A stretch of DNA of 64,000 bases from assembly GCA_030268105.1 (NCBI GenBank), contig BSDZ01000024.1:1302001-1366000 (forward strand), written 5' to 3'. The notes beneath the pieces are model-generated. The model did no database searches, was not told the DNA's origin, and was given only the letters and a program-made list of their open reading frames with translations. Positions 44,530 to 56,621 of this stretch are shown here, in pieces (position 1 is the first letter of the stretch; the number at the start of each line of letters is the position of its first letter). This DNA comes from Volvox africanus (lineage: Eukaryota; Chlorophyta; Chlorophyceae; Chlamydomonadales; Volvocaceae). The translations under genes were made by a program, and so were the position numbers.

Positions 44530-45765
44530 ATGCTTGCGACGATTGCCTTATCCATCTTGTTTTTCAACTGGTTGCGGCCAGCAGTTGCGGAGCCTATGCC
44601 CCGCCCAGCAGAGATGCTTTGGTGCGGACGGCAGGGTGCCTGGCAAAACATCACCGAAGGCAACATCGGTTTAGCAAGTGCCGACATCAAAACAGTGGTT
44701 ATTATGGACACAACCGCGTGCTGGTGGCTCGCGGAAGGACTTTCCTTCAATACCAGTGTTGACTTATCGAAGAGAACTGGTGGCGAGTACGTATGGTGCT
44801 CACGGATATTGGAACTGCTCCAGAAGCTTGGCTACAACACGGTGTTTACAAAAACTGCTCGGGCGGCGGAGAAATTCATCCTCACTGGTCAAGGGCAGGG
44901 TGCAGACCACTTGCTGATGGTACACTGGGGTTGGGAGGCCCTGTCGAGCCCTGAGAAGTACGGCGGCGCCAACCTGACCCGGCCACCCTTTCGTGAGGAA
45001 TGCTTGATTCGGATGAACTTCTTTGCCGTTGAAAGGCCCCAAGATTTGTGGCCTGGCAACCTCAAATTTTATCTCACCGTCTATCCAAACCAACACAACA
45101 CTTTTACAGGATTACCGCAGCCACCGGACTGCCCAGTCAGTTTCGCAGAGCCAAGCGTGCCTTTGAAGCCCTCTTACGGTGTGGTGTTCGGCAAGTTTGG
45201 AGTGACTGCTACGGTGACGCTAATTCCCCTGTTCTTCCGGAACGCCAGCCTGTGGTCAACTCTCTCCACACGAACCCATATTGTGTTCGTATCCTGCAAT
45301 GACGAGCTTGCGGAGACGCTGGGTTTGGGCATCAACTACAGGGAACGCTACACGTGCTGGTCGGATTTGCCCAAGAGGGGATCATACCATCAGCTGCTAC
45401 GGGATGCGGCTTTCGTAATCGGCCTAGGTACCCCGAAGTTATCGCCCACGCCTCTGGAGGCGCTTTGGTGCAGGACGCCGGTTATCATGCCCCCCGGGCA
45501 GCATCACTATCTGAATGCATCCGCGCCTTCTAGCCAGTTTTATGCTGTAAGATCCACACAAGATGTACTGGTCGCAGTCGACACATGTTTGCAGACGTGC
45601 TCGCCAACCTACCAGCGCAACGGTACAGGAGTTAGTGTTGAGAAGATAGACAAGCCGTGCTTCGGGAGTCCGCCACCCATGGATATCGACTTTTCCATCG
45701 ATGTGGTTGCGCCGAAGTTGGAAATAATGTTGAAGGAGCGTGAGTCGCAGTGCATAAGGTTGTGA
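44530..45765 (+). CDS. GT18-like (MGAT5-type) glycosyltransferase, array copy 1
   Basis: Intronless ORF of 411 codons from ATG 44530; the four codons upstream to a TTG are open but the signal peptide begins at this ATG. Residues 1-20 (MLATIALSILFFNWLRPAVA) form a signal peptide or short signal anchor. The C-terminal half carries AAFVIGLGTPKLSPTPLEAL (about residues 293-312), matching the FIGLG.P...P.PLEA motif of GT18, the alpha-1,6-mannosylglycoprotein beta-1,6-GlcNAc transferase family, and PVIMPP follows. VVFGKFGV near 219 fits the start of the second Rossmann fold. Six N-glycosylation sequons and several Cys support a lumenal or secreted place. It is shorter than animal MGAT5, with mainly the catalytic part. 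Donor and acceptor are unknown. The lack of introns contrasts with the other genes here and may reflect retroposition or transport by a mobile element. Confidence 0.75.
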   Translation: MLATIALSILFFNWLRPAVAEPMPRPAEMLWCGRQGAWQNITEGNIGLASADIKTVVIMDTTACWWLAEGLSFNTSVDLSKRTGGEYVWCSRILELLQKLGYNTVFTKTARAAEKFILTGQGQGADHLLMVHWGWEALSSPEKYGGANLTRPPFREECLIRMNFFAVERPQDLWPGNLKFYLTVYPNQHNTFTGLPQPPDCPVSFAEPSVPLKPSYGVVFGKFGVTATVTLIPLFFRNASLWSTLSTRTHIVFVSCNDELAETLGLGINYRERYTCWSDLPKRGSYHQLLRDAAFVIGLGTPKLSPTPLEALWCRTPVIMPPGQHHYLNASAPSSQFYAVRSTQDVLVAVDTCLQTCSPTYQRNGTGVSVEKIDKPCFGSPPPMDIDFSIDVVAPKLEIMLKERESQCIRL

Positions 45766-46047
45766 TTGCTTATAAATTATGCATGGCTCGCGCGGGCGCA
45801 CAAGCAATGACCAACGAAGAGCAGGCAGAGTCTTGTGATGAGGACGGGATAAATAGATGGGAGGGCGGGGTTGTGATGGCGCAATGTTTGGGCGACGGAA
45901 GCCCCACCGTAAAACTAATCTGTGCATGTGTGGGTAGGTTCATAACTACCGAATGAACATGCACATGAATAATACATTTTATATTACCTCTTTTTTATCC
46001 TAAATATTGCGAGCAGGCAGAAACCAATGATGATGTACGTATATGCC

Positions 46048-46443
46048 TGTAAGAGGGCAAATGGCGCAGAAGCGCCAGAAAGAGCTAAACTGAGTTGTCG
46101 TAATTTGGCCTTATATGACAAATAACATAATTGCATAATAGCAGATATGTTACAATAGATGTGACACATAGAATCTGAACAAGTCGCATGGAACTACTTG
46201 CATGCGAGCATTCGTACAAGATTGTCGGTTGTAGAATGCGCGCCAGTTTTATAAGGCCTTATGAGCCAGACAGCGCTATTTAAGGCACCTGGATAATTGA
46301 GACAGACACTTCTTCTTTCTTTGTAAGTCACTACTATAATGTAACTAGCAAGGAGTCACCTTTGCACTACGTGCCCTACGGCACCGTTACTCGGAGCTCG
46401 CCTATATAGCTACACCTACCAGCTAGGCGAAGCCTCTGTTACA
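46048..46443 (+). mobile_element. LTR of family 2 within array unit 1
   Basis: 396 bases from TGTAAGAGGG to CCTCTGTTACA, with a TATA-like CTATTTAAGG. It lies about 280 bases after the glycosyltransferase stop codon in the same orientation, so it could supply a polyadenylation site to that transcript. This is inference. Confidence 0.75.
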
Positions 46444-46811
46444 CTCGATCGAGACCTTCAAGATCCGAGCCCTCGTTTTTCGAGCTTCCCAAGTTGCTAA
46501 AGCCCCAAGCCATCCGAGTCAACACAACCCTCGCCTGCGGGTTGACTTTCGCATTGTGGATGCGATAACACGCACCCTGTGCTGTACACCGGTTTGATCA
46601 CCGTTTGCACCGAAATAGGCCGCAATGCATTTGAACATTATGAAGCATAATACAATCATATTAGCATGATATACTCGAGTATATCTAGCTAATCAGGCAT
46701 GCTGCATTACCACCTACGACATCACGCTGTCGGTCAACATGTTTGACTCGACGCTGATAATTAATGCGCGATCTATCCATTGGCACATTAACTTTCGATA
46801 GGGGGGTACAT

Positions 46812-46884
46812 CACCCGTGGCCACTAACTTGGCAGTCCCTACCTTCCCCGGTGTTTCGGGGCACCCTCATCCAGTCTCCTACCC
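46812..46884 (+). repeat. Dispersed repeat family member in array unit 1
   Basis: Matches 25591-25672 over CACCCGTGGCCACTA and TTTCGGGGCACCCTCATCC with small gaps. Copies recur at 51901-51973, 56990-57062 and 62079-62151 through the array. Confidence 0.7.
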
Positions 46885-48747
46885 TAAGAATTATTAGAGA
46901 GCTACAGCTTTATTAACAGGACTTCGCATTCATCCGATAATTTGTGCGGTCAGCACAGAAATTACGACACCTGCAGCATAGGAGTAGTTGGCCATCCATG
47001 CTCTTCTGCGACCGCAGCTGTGCCCAGCAGACACGCAGGTGCATCACGATGATCTCGTTCACAACTGTTCTCTTGAGAGCTCATTTGCTTTGAGGAATCC
47101 TGGCCGGCTTTACGCAATACGGATTGAAAGGTAGAGCGCTAGCTGCGGACGACTGCTGCGTACTCTGATTGTTCCTTCTGCTGGCAGCTTTGGGTCGCAC
47201 GGGCGCGCCATACAAATCTGTGTAGCAATACGGATGCCACGCAAGGAAAAATGGAACTTGTGTTATTTTATCTGCGTATTCTGGGCATATGCTGAGGCGA
47301 TATCAAAATATTCCAGGCTTCTGGGTCGTGCCGTATTCACAGGAAGTGCTCACCGAAGAGGGTATTCATCAATGAAGTCGTCATCAAGCTTCCGCAACAA
47401 TTCATGCACTCCTCTTCATTTTGCCAAATATCTTACTTGTAATGGATTCTAGCATTGGTACAATTTCAAGGCAACGCGTTGATTATTGGATTGGAGTCCG
47501 ATACCTTTCTGCATCCCAACCTAGGATATTGGAGAAATTTCTGATTGCTGCATATGTTTTCAGTCAGTTTTTGCGTGTCAGAGAAACATACGTAGTCCCT
47601 ATCTTTGACCGAACAAGGACTGCCAGCAAGGACTGTCAAGGAGCGCAAGACCTAAAAGAGTATCGATATTTGACCGAATAACCACATTATGACCTTGTTG
47701 CGGAATAACATTGTTTTTGGGTGTGCGCGGGTCACGCGCCCTTATAAACTACAAACATTCAATAGATTATTCCTGAGAAACCAGTTGCTCCATTAGCTCA
47801 ATTGGCCCCATACTAAGGCGTGGGAATCTAGATTGATAGAGGACGGCTTGATGATCAGCTATGAGAGGGTCCCATAGGCCCCCTTTCCTTCTGTGCGGGG
47901 ACAAGATTTTTGGACATTTTCTCTATGGATGGGGCCCAGCGTCTCGCCCCACGCGTGAAATACATTGAGCACGCCAATAAAGTGCCTCAAGGTGTGTGGA
48001 ATACACAAGTTGTAAGGGTAATTGCACACCGCAAGCATTCCGCGGACAACGCGCTGTAATCCCGTCCAAGCCGGGTAGCAGTACCCGGAGGGTGCCACAA
48101 ACTTGCCGCATCTCGCATCTGGTATGTGTTTGGGGGGTACTGGCTGGCACCTGGCTCGAAGCTGTATCTACGTAGGATCCTAGCCGCATCTAGAAAGTAT
48201 CCCAATGGGGACCCGCTGATAGGTCATGATCAGTGTGCCGCATTCAGAGGAAGTTGATTGTGGGGAATCGAAAATCCTCGACACAAAATCCTCAAGCAGG
48301 CGTGGCCAGTTACCAACATGGATAGCTCCTCCTTTGATGAACTTCGGTTCTGTGGTAGAGTAAAAATGAGTTCAGGCGATCTTCTTGATTAACAGTGGGG
48401 CTCTTTTCGACGGCCTGCTGTCCACACCATGGCCCTGCAACCTCTTGAATATGCACCGGAGTTTCAAGTGTAATATCGCCCTCTTATTAGGCTATATTTT
48501 ACACTAACAGCCGTGATTAAGATGCCATATATGTCATGTTTTCATGTATAGTCCTTGCGCGCGTCTACCTAAGACGACTTTTCAAGCGTTTATTTTCGTC
48601 GCTTCATCACTGCGCACATTTAGTCGCTTCATCCCCAGAAAGCTGCGTCGTTTCCCTCATAAGTCCATTTGGTCGAACCTGACTCCTGTTAATGCATGCA
48701 AGCTTGCTTAAGATTACCTTACAACGTCGGATATGGCCGATTGGCGG
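46885..48747. other. Rest of the array unit, no gene assigned
   Basis: About 1.9 kb downstream of the LTR and dispersed repeat, repeated in every unit. Open frames of 60-88 codons exist on both strands (for example minus 47859-48098), none with a motif that I trust. A tRNA A-box-like TTAGCTCAATTGG occurs at 47792-47804 without a matching B box or cloverleaf. Confidence 0.5.
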
Positions 48748-48870
48748 CTTGTAAATGAGCACACCCACCACCAGAGCACTCCATATCCGGGGGAAACGGA
48801 CCTGCCTTACTTAGCCGCCGTTCCGTGAATAGATCCATCGCACTTATGACTTTTCATCGTGCATGCCCCC

Positions 48871-48960
48871 TGTTGGAATGTGAGCAACACTCATATACGA
48901 AAGAATGTCAGTGCAAGTAATACGGCCCACGAGGGGCCGGGCGCTTTGCTGACTTTAACA
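48871..48960 (+). mobile_element. 90-bp TG...CA element in array unit 2
   Basis: Exactly 90 bases from TGTTGGAATG to GACTTTAACA, flanked by CCCCC on both sides (48866-48870, 48961-48965). Unit 1 has a single CCCCC at the matching place (43872-43876) and no insertion, so the 95-bp length difference equals element plus 5-bp target duplication. Confidence 0.9.
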
Positions 48961-49618
48961 CCCCCTCGATTAAGAAGAAATTATTTATGTCGTCGAGCGA
49001 CGGACTTCCTAAGCGCAGCCATAGATCCAGCAGATCTGGAGTTGCACCGTAATAATTACGTATTTCCACAAGAGGAAAACTAGAGGTTGTGTGCGGCGGC
49101 CTCGAACGGCATGTGCAAGTCTGCATGCATGCGCGATCTGCGAGGCCGCCCACGTAAGGCGGGATCCTAGGATTGCCAAATAGAAACTCATCCCAAGAAC
49201 GGAGAAGACTAATACGCTGCTTGCAGAACCTCATTAAAAGCGTTGCATGGAAATGTTTTTGTCGTCCAAACACGCACAGCGATTAGGGCTCGCTCCTTGC
49301 CACATTAAGAGTCCCGTACATGGACGTAGGCCTTGCAAGGATACGATTAGGTTGTATCTCTAGACGGAAATCTTTATCCATCACAGACAAGCATGGCGGA
49401 ACGCGTAGCGTTTATTAGTATTCCTTTCAAAAGCTCTTGGGTTTCCTCGCTCCGTTCTTTATTTTTTTCCCAATATGTGCTACAAGGACTCTAGAAGACA
49501 GCAGGTCCATCATCACTCTTTTGGCTGGAGAAAAAAATAGACACCTTCATTCGTTCGTGTTGCCCCATCTATCACATCTGTCACATCATAAAAATAAGTT
49601 GCATCATTGGAAGAATCG

Positions 49619-50854
49619 ATGCTTGCGACGATTGCCTTATCCATCTTGTTTTTCAACTGGTTGCGGCCAGCAGTTGCGGAGCCTATGCCCCGCCCAGCAG
49701 AGATGCTTTGGTGCGGACGGCAGGGTGCCTGGCAAAACATCACCGAAGGCAACATCGGTTTAGCAAGTGCCGACATCAAAACAGTGGTTATTATGGACAC
49801 AACCGCGTGCTGGTGGCTCGCGGAAGGACTTTCCTTCAATACCAGTGTTGACTTATCGAAGAGAACTGGTGGCGAGTACGTATGGTGCTCACGGATATTG
49901 GAACTGCTCCAGAAGCTTGGCTACAACACGGTGTTTACAAAAACTGCTCGGGCGGCGGAGAAATTCATCCTCACTGGTCAAGGGCAGGGTGCAGACCACT
50001 TGCTGATGGTACACTGGGGTTGGGAGGCCCTGTCGAGCCCTGAGAAGTACGGCGGCGCCAACCTGACCCGGCCACCCTTTCGTGAGGAATGCTTGATTCG
50101 GATGAACTTCTTTGCCGTTGAAAGGCCCCAAGATTTGTGGCCTGGCAACCTCAAATTTTATCTCACCGTCTATCCAAACCAACACAACACTTTTACAGGA
50201 TTACCGCAGCCACCGGACTGCCCAGTCAGTTTCGCAGAGCCAAGCGTGCCTTTGAAGCCCTCTTACGGTGTGGTGTTCGGCAAGTTTGGAGTGACTGCTA
50301 CGGTGACGCTAATTCCCCTGTTCTTCCGGAACGCCAGCCTGTGGTCAACTCTCTCCACACGAACCCATATTGTGTTCGTATCCTGCAATGACGAGCTTGC
50401 GGAGACGCTGGGTTTGGGCATCAACTACAGGGAACGCTACACGTGCTGGTCGGATTTGCCCAAGAGGGGATCATACCATCAGCTGCTACGGGATGCGGCT
50501 TTCGTAATCGGCCTAGGTACCCCGAAGTTATCGCCCACGCCTCTGGAGGCGCTTTGGTGCAGGACGCCGGTTATCATGCCCCCCGGGCAGCATCACTATC
50601 TGAATGCATCCGCGCCTTCTAGCCAGTTTTATGCTGTAAGATCCACACAAGATGTACTGGTCGCAGTCGACACATGTTTGCAGACGTGCTCGCCAACCTA
50701 CCAGCGCAACGGTACAGGAGTTAGTGTTGAGAAGATAGACAAGCCGTGCTTCGGGAGTCCGCCACCCATGGATATCGACTTTTCCATCGATGTGGTTGCG
50801 CCGAAGTTGGAAATAATGTTGAAGGAGCGTGAGTCGCAGTGCATAAGGTTGTGA
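49619..50854 (+). CDS. GT18-like glycosyltransferase, array copy 2
   Basis: Same protein as the copy at 44530-45765, exactly 5,089 bases further on, with no amino-acid difference found. It differs in upstream context: the 90-bp element lies 658 bases before its ATG, and copy 1 lacks it. Signal peptide, IGLG and PTPLEAL motifs are intact. Confidence 0.75.
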   Translation: MLATIALSILFFNWLRPAVAEPMPRPAEMLWCGRQGAWQNITEGNIGLASADIKTVVIMDTTACWWLAEGLSFNTSVDLSKRTGGEYVWCSRILELLQKLGYNTVFTKTARAAEKFILTGQGQGADHLLMVHWGWEALSSPEKYGGANLTRPPFREECLIRMNFFAVERPQDLWPGNLKFYLTVYPNQHNTFTGLPQPPDCPVSFAEPSVPLKPSYGVVFGKFGVTATVTLIPLFFRNASLWSTLSTRTHIVFVSCNDELAETLGLGINYRERYTCWSDLPKRGSYHQLLRDAAFVIGLGTPKLSPTPLEALWCRTPVIMPPGQHHYLNASAPSSQFYAVRSTQDVLVAVDTCLQTCSPTYQRNGTGVSVEKIDKPCFGSPPPMDIDFSIDVVAPKLEIMLKERESQCIRL

Positions 50855-51136
50855 TTGCTTATAAATTATGCATGGCTCGCGCGGGCGCACAAGCAATGAC
50901 CAACGAAGAGCAGGCAGAGTCTTGTGATGAGGACGGGATAAATAGATGGGAGGGCGGGGTTGTGATGGCGCAATGTTTGGGCGACGGAAGCCCCACCGTA
51001 AAACTAATCTGTGCATGTGTGGGTAGGTTCATAACTACCGAATGAACATGCACATGAATAATACATTTTATATTACCTCTTTTTTATCCTAAATATTGCG
51101 AGCAGGCAGAAACCAATGATGATGTACGTATATGCC

Positions 51137-51532
51137 TGTAAGAGGGCAAATGGCGCAGAAGCGCCAGAAAGAGCTAAACTGAGTTGTCGTAATTTGGCCT
51201 TATATGACAAATAACATAATTGCATAATAGCAGATATGTTACAATAGATGTGACACATAGAATCTGAACAAGTCGCATGGAACTACTTGCATGCGAGCAT
51301 TCGTACAAGATTGTCGGTTGTAGAATGCGCGCCAGTTTTATAAGGCCTTATGAGCCAGACAGCGCTATTTAAGGCACCTGGATAATTGAGACAGACACTT
51401 CTTCTTTCTTTGTAAGTCACTACTATAATGTAACTAGCAAGGAGTCACCTTTGCACTACGTGCCCTACGGCACCGTTACTCGGAGCTCGCCTATATAGCT
51501 ACACCTACCAGCTAGGCGAAGCCTCTGTTACA
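51137..51532 (+). mobile_element. LTR of family 2 within array unit 2
   Basis: Copy of 46048-46443 displaced by 5,089 bases, with no change noticed. Confidence 0.75.
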
Positions 51533-53959
51533 CTCGATCGAGACCTTCAAGATCCGAGCCCTCGTTTTTCGAGCTTCCCAAGTTGCTAAAGCCCCAAGCC
51601 ATCCGAGTCAACACAACCCTCGCCTGCGGGTTGACTTTCGCATTGTGGATGCGATAACACGCACCCTGTGCTGTACACCGGTTTGATCACCGTTTGCACC
51701 GAAATAGGCCGCAATGCATTTGAACATTATGAAGCATAATACAATCATATTAGCATGATATACTCGAGTATATCTAGCTAATCAGGCATGCTGCATTACC
51801 ACCTACGACATCACGCTGTCGGTCAACATGTTTGACTCGACGCTGATAATTAATGCGCGATCTATCCATTGGCACATTAACTTTCGATAGGGGGGTACAT
51901 CACCCGTGGCCACTAACTTGGCAGTCCCTACCTTCCCCGGTGTTTCGGGGCACCCTCATCCAGTCTCCTACCCTAAGAATTATTAGAGAGCTACAGCTTT
52001 ATTAACAGGACTTCGCATTCATCCGATAATTTGTGCGGTCAGCACAGAAATTACGACACCTGCAGCATAGGAGTAGTTGGCCATCCATGCTCTTCTGCGA
52101 CCGCAGCTGTGCCCAGCAGACACGCAGGTGCATCACGATGATCTCGTTCACAACTGTTCTCTTGAGAGCTCATTTGCTTTGAGGAATCCTGGCCGGCTTT
52201 ACGCAATACGGATTGAAAGGTAGAGCGCTAGCTGCGGACGACTGCTGCGTACTCTGATTGTTCCTTCTGCTGGCAGCTTTGGGTCGCACGGGCGCGCCAT
52301 ACAAATCTGTGTAGCAATACGGATGCCACGCAAGGAAAAATGGAACTTGTGTTATTTTATCTGCGTATTCTGGGCATATGCTGAGGCGATATCAAAATAT
52401 TCCAGGCTTCTGGGTCGTGCCGTATTCACAGGAAGTGCTCACCGAAGAGGGTATTCATCAATGAAGTCGTCATCAAGCTTCCGCAACAATTCATGCACTC
52501 CTCTTCATTTTGCCAAATATCTTACTTGTAATGGATTCTAGCATTGGTACAATTTCAAGGCAACGCGTTGATTATTGGATTGGAGTCCGATACCTTTCTG
52601 CATCCCAACCTAGGATATTGGAGAAATTTCTGATTGCTGCATATGTTTTCAGTCAGTTTTTGCGTGTCAGAGAAACATACGTAGTCCCTATCTTTGACCG
52701 AACAAGGACTGCCAGCAAGGACTGTCAAGGAGCGCAAGACCTAAAAGAGTATCGATATTTGACCGAATAACCACATTATGACCTTGTTGCGGAATAACAT
52801 TGTTTTTGGGTGTGCGCGGGTCACGCGCCCTTATAAACTACAAACATTCAATAGATTATTCCTGAGAAACCAGTTGCTCCATTAGCTCAATTGGCCCCAT
52901 ACTAAGGCGTGGGAATCTAGATTGATAGAGGACGGCTTGATGATCAGCTATGAGAGGGTCCCATAGGCCCCCTTTCCTTCTGTGCGGGGACAAGATTTTT
53001 GGACATTTTCTCTATGGATGGGGCCCAGCGTCTCGCCCCACGCGTGAAATACATTGAGCACGCCAATAAAGTGCCTCAAGGTGTGTGGAATACACAAGTT
53101 GTAAGGGTAATTGCACACCGCAAGCATTCCGCGGACAACGCGCTGTAATCCCGTCCAAGCCGGGTAGCAGTACCCGGAGGGTGCCACAAACTTGCCGCAT
53201 CTCGCATCTGGTATGTGTTTGGGGGGTACTGGCTGGCACCTGGCTCGAAGCTGTATCTACGTAGGATCCTAGCCGCATCTAGAAAGTATCCCAATGGGGA
53301 CCCGCTGATAGGTCATGATCAGTGTGCCGCATTCAGAGGAAGTTGATTGTGGGGAATCGAAAATCCTCGACACAAAATCCTCAAGCAGGCGTGGCCAGTT
53401 ACCAACATGGATAGCTCCTCCTTTGATGAACTTCGGTTCTGTGGTAGAGTAAAAATGAGTTCAGGCGATCTTCTTGATTAACAGTGGGGCTCTTTTCGAC
53501 GGCCTGCTGTCCACACCATGGCCCTGCAACCTCTTGAATATGCACCGGAGTTTCAAGTGTAATATCGCCCTCTTATTAGGCTATATTTTACACTAACAGC
53601 CGTGATTAAGATGCCATATATGTCATGTTTTCATGTATAGTCCTTGCGCGCGTCTACCTAAGACGACTTTTCAAGCGTTTATTTTCGTCGCTTCATCACT
53701 GCGCACATTTAGTCGCTTCATCCCCAGAAAGCTGCGTCGTTTCCCTCATAAGTCCATTTGGTCGAACCTGACTCCTGTTAATGCATGCAAGCTTGCTTAA
53801 GATTACCTTACAACGTCGGATATGGCCGATTGGCGGCTTGTAAATGAGCACACCCACCACCAGAGCACTCCATATCCGGGGGAAACGGACCTGCCTTACT
53901 TAGCCGCCGTTCCGTGAATAGATCCATCGCACTTATGACTTTTCATCGTGCATGCCCCC

Positions 53960-54049
53960 TGTTGGAATGTGAGCAACACTCATATACGAAAGAATGTCAG
54001 TGCAAGTAATACGGCCCACGAGGGGCCGGGCGCTTTGCTGACTTTAACA
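53960..54049 (+). mobile_element. 90-bp TG...CA element in array unit 3
   Basis: Same insertion, same target duplication and same position in the unit as 48871-48960, so it was copied with the unit. Confidence 0.9.
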
Positions 54050-54707
54050 CCCCCTCGATTAAGAAGAAATTATTTATGTCGTCGAGCGACGGACTTCCTA
54101 AGCGCAGCCATAGATCCAGCAGATCTGGAGTTGCACCGTAATAATTACGTATTTCCACAAGAGGAAAACTAGAGGTTGTGTGCGGCGGCCTCGAACGGCA
54201 TGTGCAAGTCTGCATGCATGCGCGATCTGCGAGGCCGCCCACGTAAGGCGGGATCCTAGGATTGCCAAATAGAAACTCATCCCAAGAACGGAGAAGACTA
54301 ATACGCTGCTTGCAGAACCTCATTAAAAGCGTTGCATGGAAATGTTTTTGTCGTCCAAACACGCACAGCGATTAGGGCTCGCTCCTTGCCACATTAAGAG
54401 TCCCGTACATGGACGTAGGCCTTGCAAGGATACGATTAGGTTGTATCTCTAGACGGAAATCTTTATCCATCACAGACAAGCATGGCGGAACGCGTAGCGT
54501 TTATTAGTATTCCTTTCAAAAGCTCTTGGGTTTCCTCGCTCCGTTCTTTATTTTTTTCCCAATATGTGCTACAAGGACTCTAGAAGACAGCAGGTCCATC
54601 ATCACTCTTTTGGCTGGAGAAAAAAATAGACACCTTCATTCGTTCGTGTTGCCCCATCTATCACATCTGTCACATCATAAAAATAAGTTGCATCATTGGA
54701 AGAATCG

Positions 54708-55943
54708 ATGCTTGCGACGATTGCCTTATCCATCTTGTTTTTCAACTGGTTGCGGCCAGCAGTTGCGGAGCCTATGCCCCGCCCAGCAGAGATGCTTTGG
54801 TGCGGACGGCAGGGTGCCTGGCAAAACATCACCGAAGGCAACATCGGTTTAGCAAGTGCCGACATCAAAACAGTGGTTATTATGGACACAACCGCGTGCT
54901 GGTGGCTCGCGGAAGGACTTTCCTTCAATACCAGTGTTGACTTATCGAAGAGAACTGGTGGCGAGTACGTATGGTGCTCACGGATATTGGAACTGCTCCA
55001 GAAGCTTGGCTACAACACGGTGTTTACAAAAACTGCTCGGGCGGCGGAGAAATTCATCCTCACTGGTCAAGGGCAGGGTGCAGACCACTTGCTGATGGTA
55101 CACTGGGGTTGGGAGGCCCTGTCGAGCCCTGAGAAGTACGGCGGCGCCAACCTGACCCGGCCACCCTTTCGTGAGGAATGCTTGATTCGGATGAACTTCT
55201 TTGCCGTTGAAAGGCCCCAAGATTTGTGGCCTGGCAACCTCAAATTTTATCTCACCGTCTATCCAAACCAACACAACACTTTTACAGGATTACCGCAGCC
55301 ACCGGACTGCCCAGTCAGTTTCGCAGAGCCAAGCGTGCCTTTGAAGCCCTCTTACGGTGTGGTGTTCGGCAAGTTTGGAGTGACTGCTACGGTGACGCTA
55401 ATTCCCCTGTTCTTCCGGAACGCCAGCCTGTGGTCAACTCTCTCCACACGAACCCATATTGTGTTCGTATCCTGCAATGACGAGCTTGCGGAGACGCTGG
55501 GTTTGGGCATCAACTACAGGGAACGCTACACGTGCTGGTCGGATTTGCCCAAGAGGGGATCATACCATCAGCTGCTACGGGATGCGGCTTTCGTAATCGG
55601 CCTAGGTACCCCGAAGTTATCGCCCACGCCTCTGGAGGCGCTTTGGTGCAGGACGCCGGTTATCATGCCCCCCGGGCAGCATCACTATCTGAATGCATCC
55701 GCGCCTTCTAGCCAGTTTTATGCTGTAAGATCCACACAAGATGTACTGGTCGCAGTCGACACATGTTTGCAGACGTGCTCGCCAACCTACCAGCGCAACG
55801 GTACAGGAGTTAGTGTTGAGAAGATAGACAAGCCGTGCTTCGGGAGTCCGCCACCCATGGATATCGACTTTTCCATCGATGTGGTTGCGCCGAAGTTGGA
55901 AATAATGTTGAAGGAGCGTGAGTCGCAGTGCATAAGGTTGTGA
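54708..55943 (+). CDS. GT18-like glycosyltransferase, array copy 3
   Basis: Identical in translation to copies 1 and 2. The nearest copy-specific change is a G to T at 56418 in the downstream LTR, outside the ORF. Confidence 0.75.
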   Translation: MLATIALSILFFNWLRPAVAEPMPRPAEMLWCGRQGAWQNITEGNIGLASADIKTVVIMDTTACWWLAEGLSFNTSVDLSKRTGGEYVWCSRILELLQKLGYNTVFTKTARAAEKFILTGQGQGADHLLMVHWGWEALSSPEKYGGANLTRPPFREECLIRMNFFAVERPQDLWPGNLKFYLTVYPNQHNTFTGLPQPPDCPVSFAEPSVPLKPSYGVVFGKFGVTATVTLIPLFFRNASLWSTLSTRTHIVFVSCNDELAETLGLGINYRERYTCWSDLPKRGSYHQLLRDAAFVIGLGTPKLSPTPLEALWCRTPVIMPPGQHHYLNASAPSSQFYAVRSTQDVLVAVDTCLQTCSPTYQRNGTGVSVEKIDKPCFGSPPPMDIDFSIDVVAPKLEIMLKERESQCIRL

Positions 55944-56225
55944 TTGCTTATAAATTATGCATGGCTCGCGCGGGCGCACAAGCAATGACCAACGAAGAGC
56001 AGGCAGAGTCTTGTGATGAGGACGGGATAAATAGATGGGAGGGCGGGGTTGTGATGGCGCAATGTTTGGGCGACGGAAGCCCCACCGTAAAACTAATCTG
56101 TGCATGTGTGGGTAGGTTCATAACTACCGAATGAACATGCACATGAATAATACATTTTATATTACCTCTTTTTTATCCTAAATATTGCGAGCAGGCAGAA
56201 ACCAATGATGATGTACGTATATGCC

Positions 56226-56621
56226 TGTAAGAGGGCAAATGGCGCAGAAGCGCCAGAAAGAGCTAAACTGAGTTGTCGTAATTTGGCCTTATATGACAAA
56301 TAACATAATTGCATAATAGCAGATATGTTACAATAGATGTGACACATAGAATCTGAACAAGTCGCATGGAACTACTTGCATGCGAGCATTCGTACAAGAT
56401 TGTCGGTTGTAGAATGCTCGCCAGTTTTATAAGGCCTTATGAGCCAGACAGCGCTATTTAAGGCACCTGGATAATTGAGACAGACACTTCTTCTTTCTTT
56501 GTAAGTCACTACTATAATGTAACTAGCAAGGAGTCACCTTTGCACTACGTGCCCTACGGCACCGTTACTCGGAGCTCGCCTATATAGCTACACCTACCAG
56601 CTAGGCGAAGCCTCTGTTACA
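56226..56621 (+). mobile_element. LTR of family 2 within array unit 3
   Basis: Copy of 46048-46443 with the single change G to T at 56418. Confidence 0.75.

Noticed and set aside
46048..46052. TGTAA, the volvocine polyadenylation signal, 283 bases after the glycosyltransferase stop
   Set aside because: It is the first five bases of an LTR, so it is explained by the element; use as a poly(A) signal remains possible but is unsupported.
47785..47860. tRNA-like A box TTAGCTCAATTGG in each array unit
   Set aside because: No B box, no pairing acceptor or D stem; at most a decayed tRNA-derived repeat.
47859..48205. Overlapping minus-strand frames with a faint resemblance to a retroelement pol segment
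   Set aside because: Resemblance is too weak (a few residues around RHFIGVLN) and no RT or integrase motif is present.
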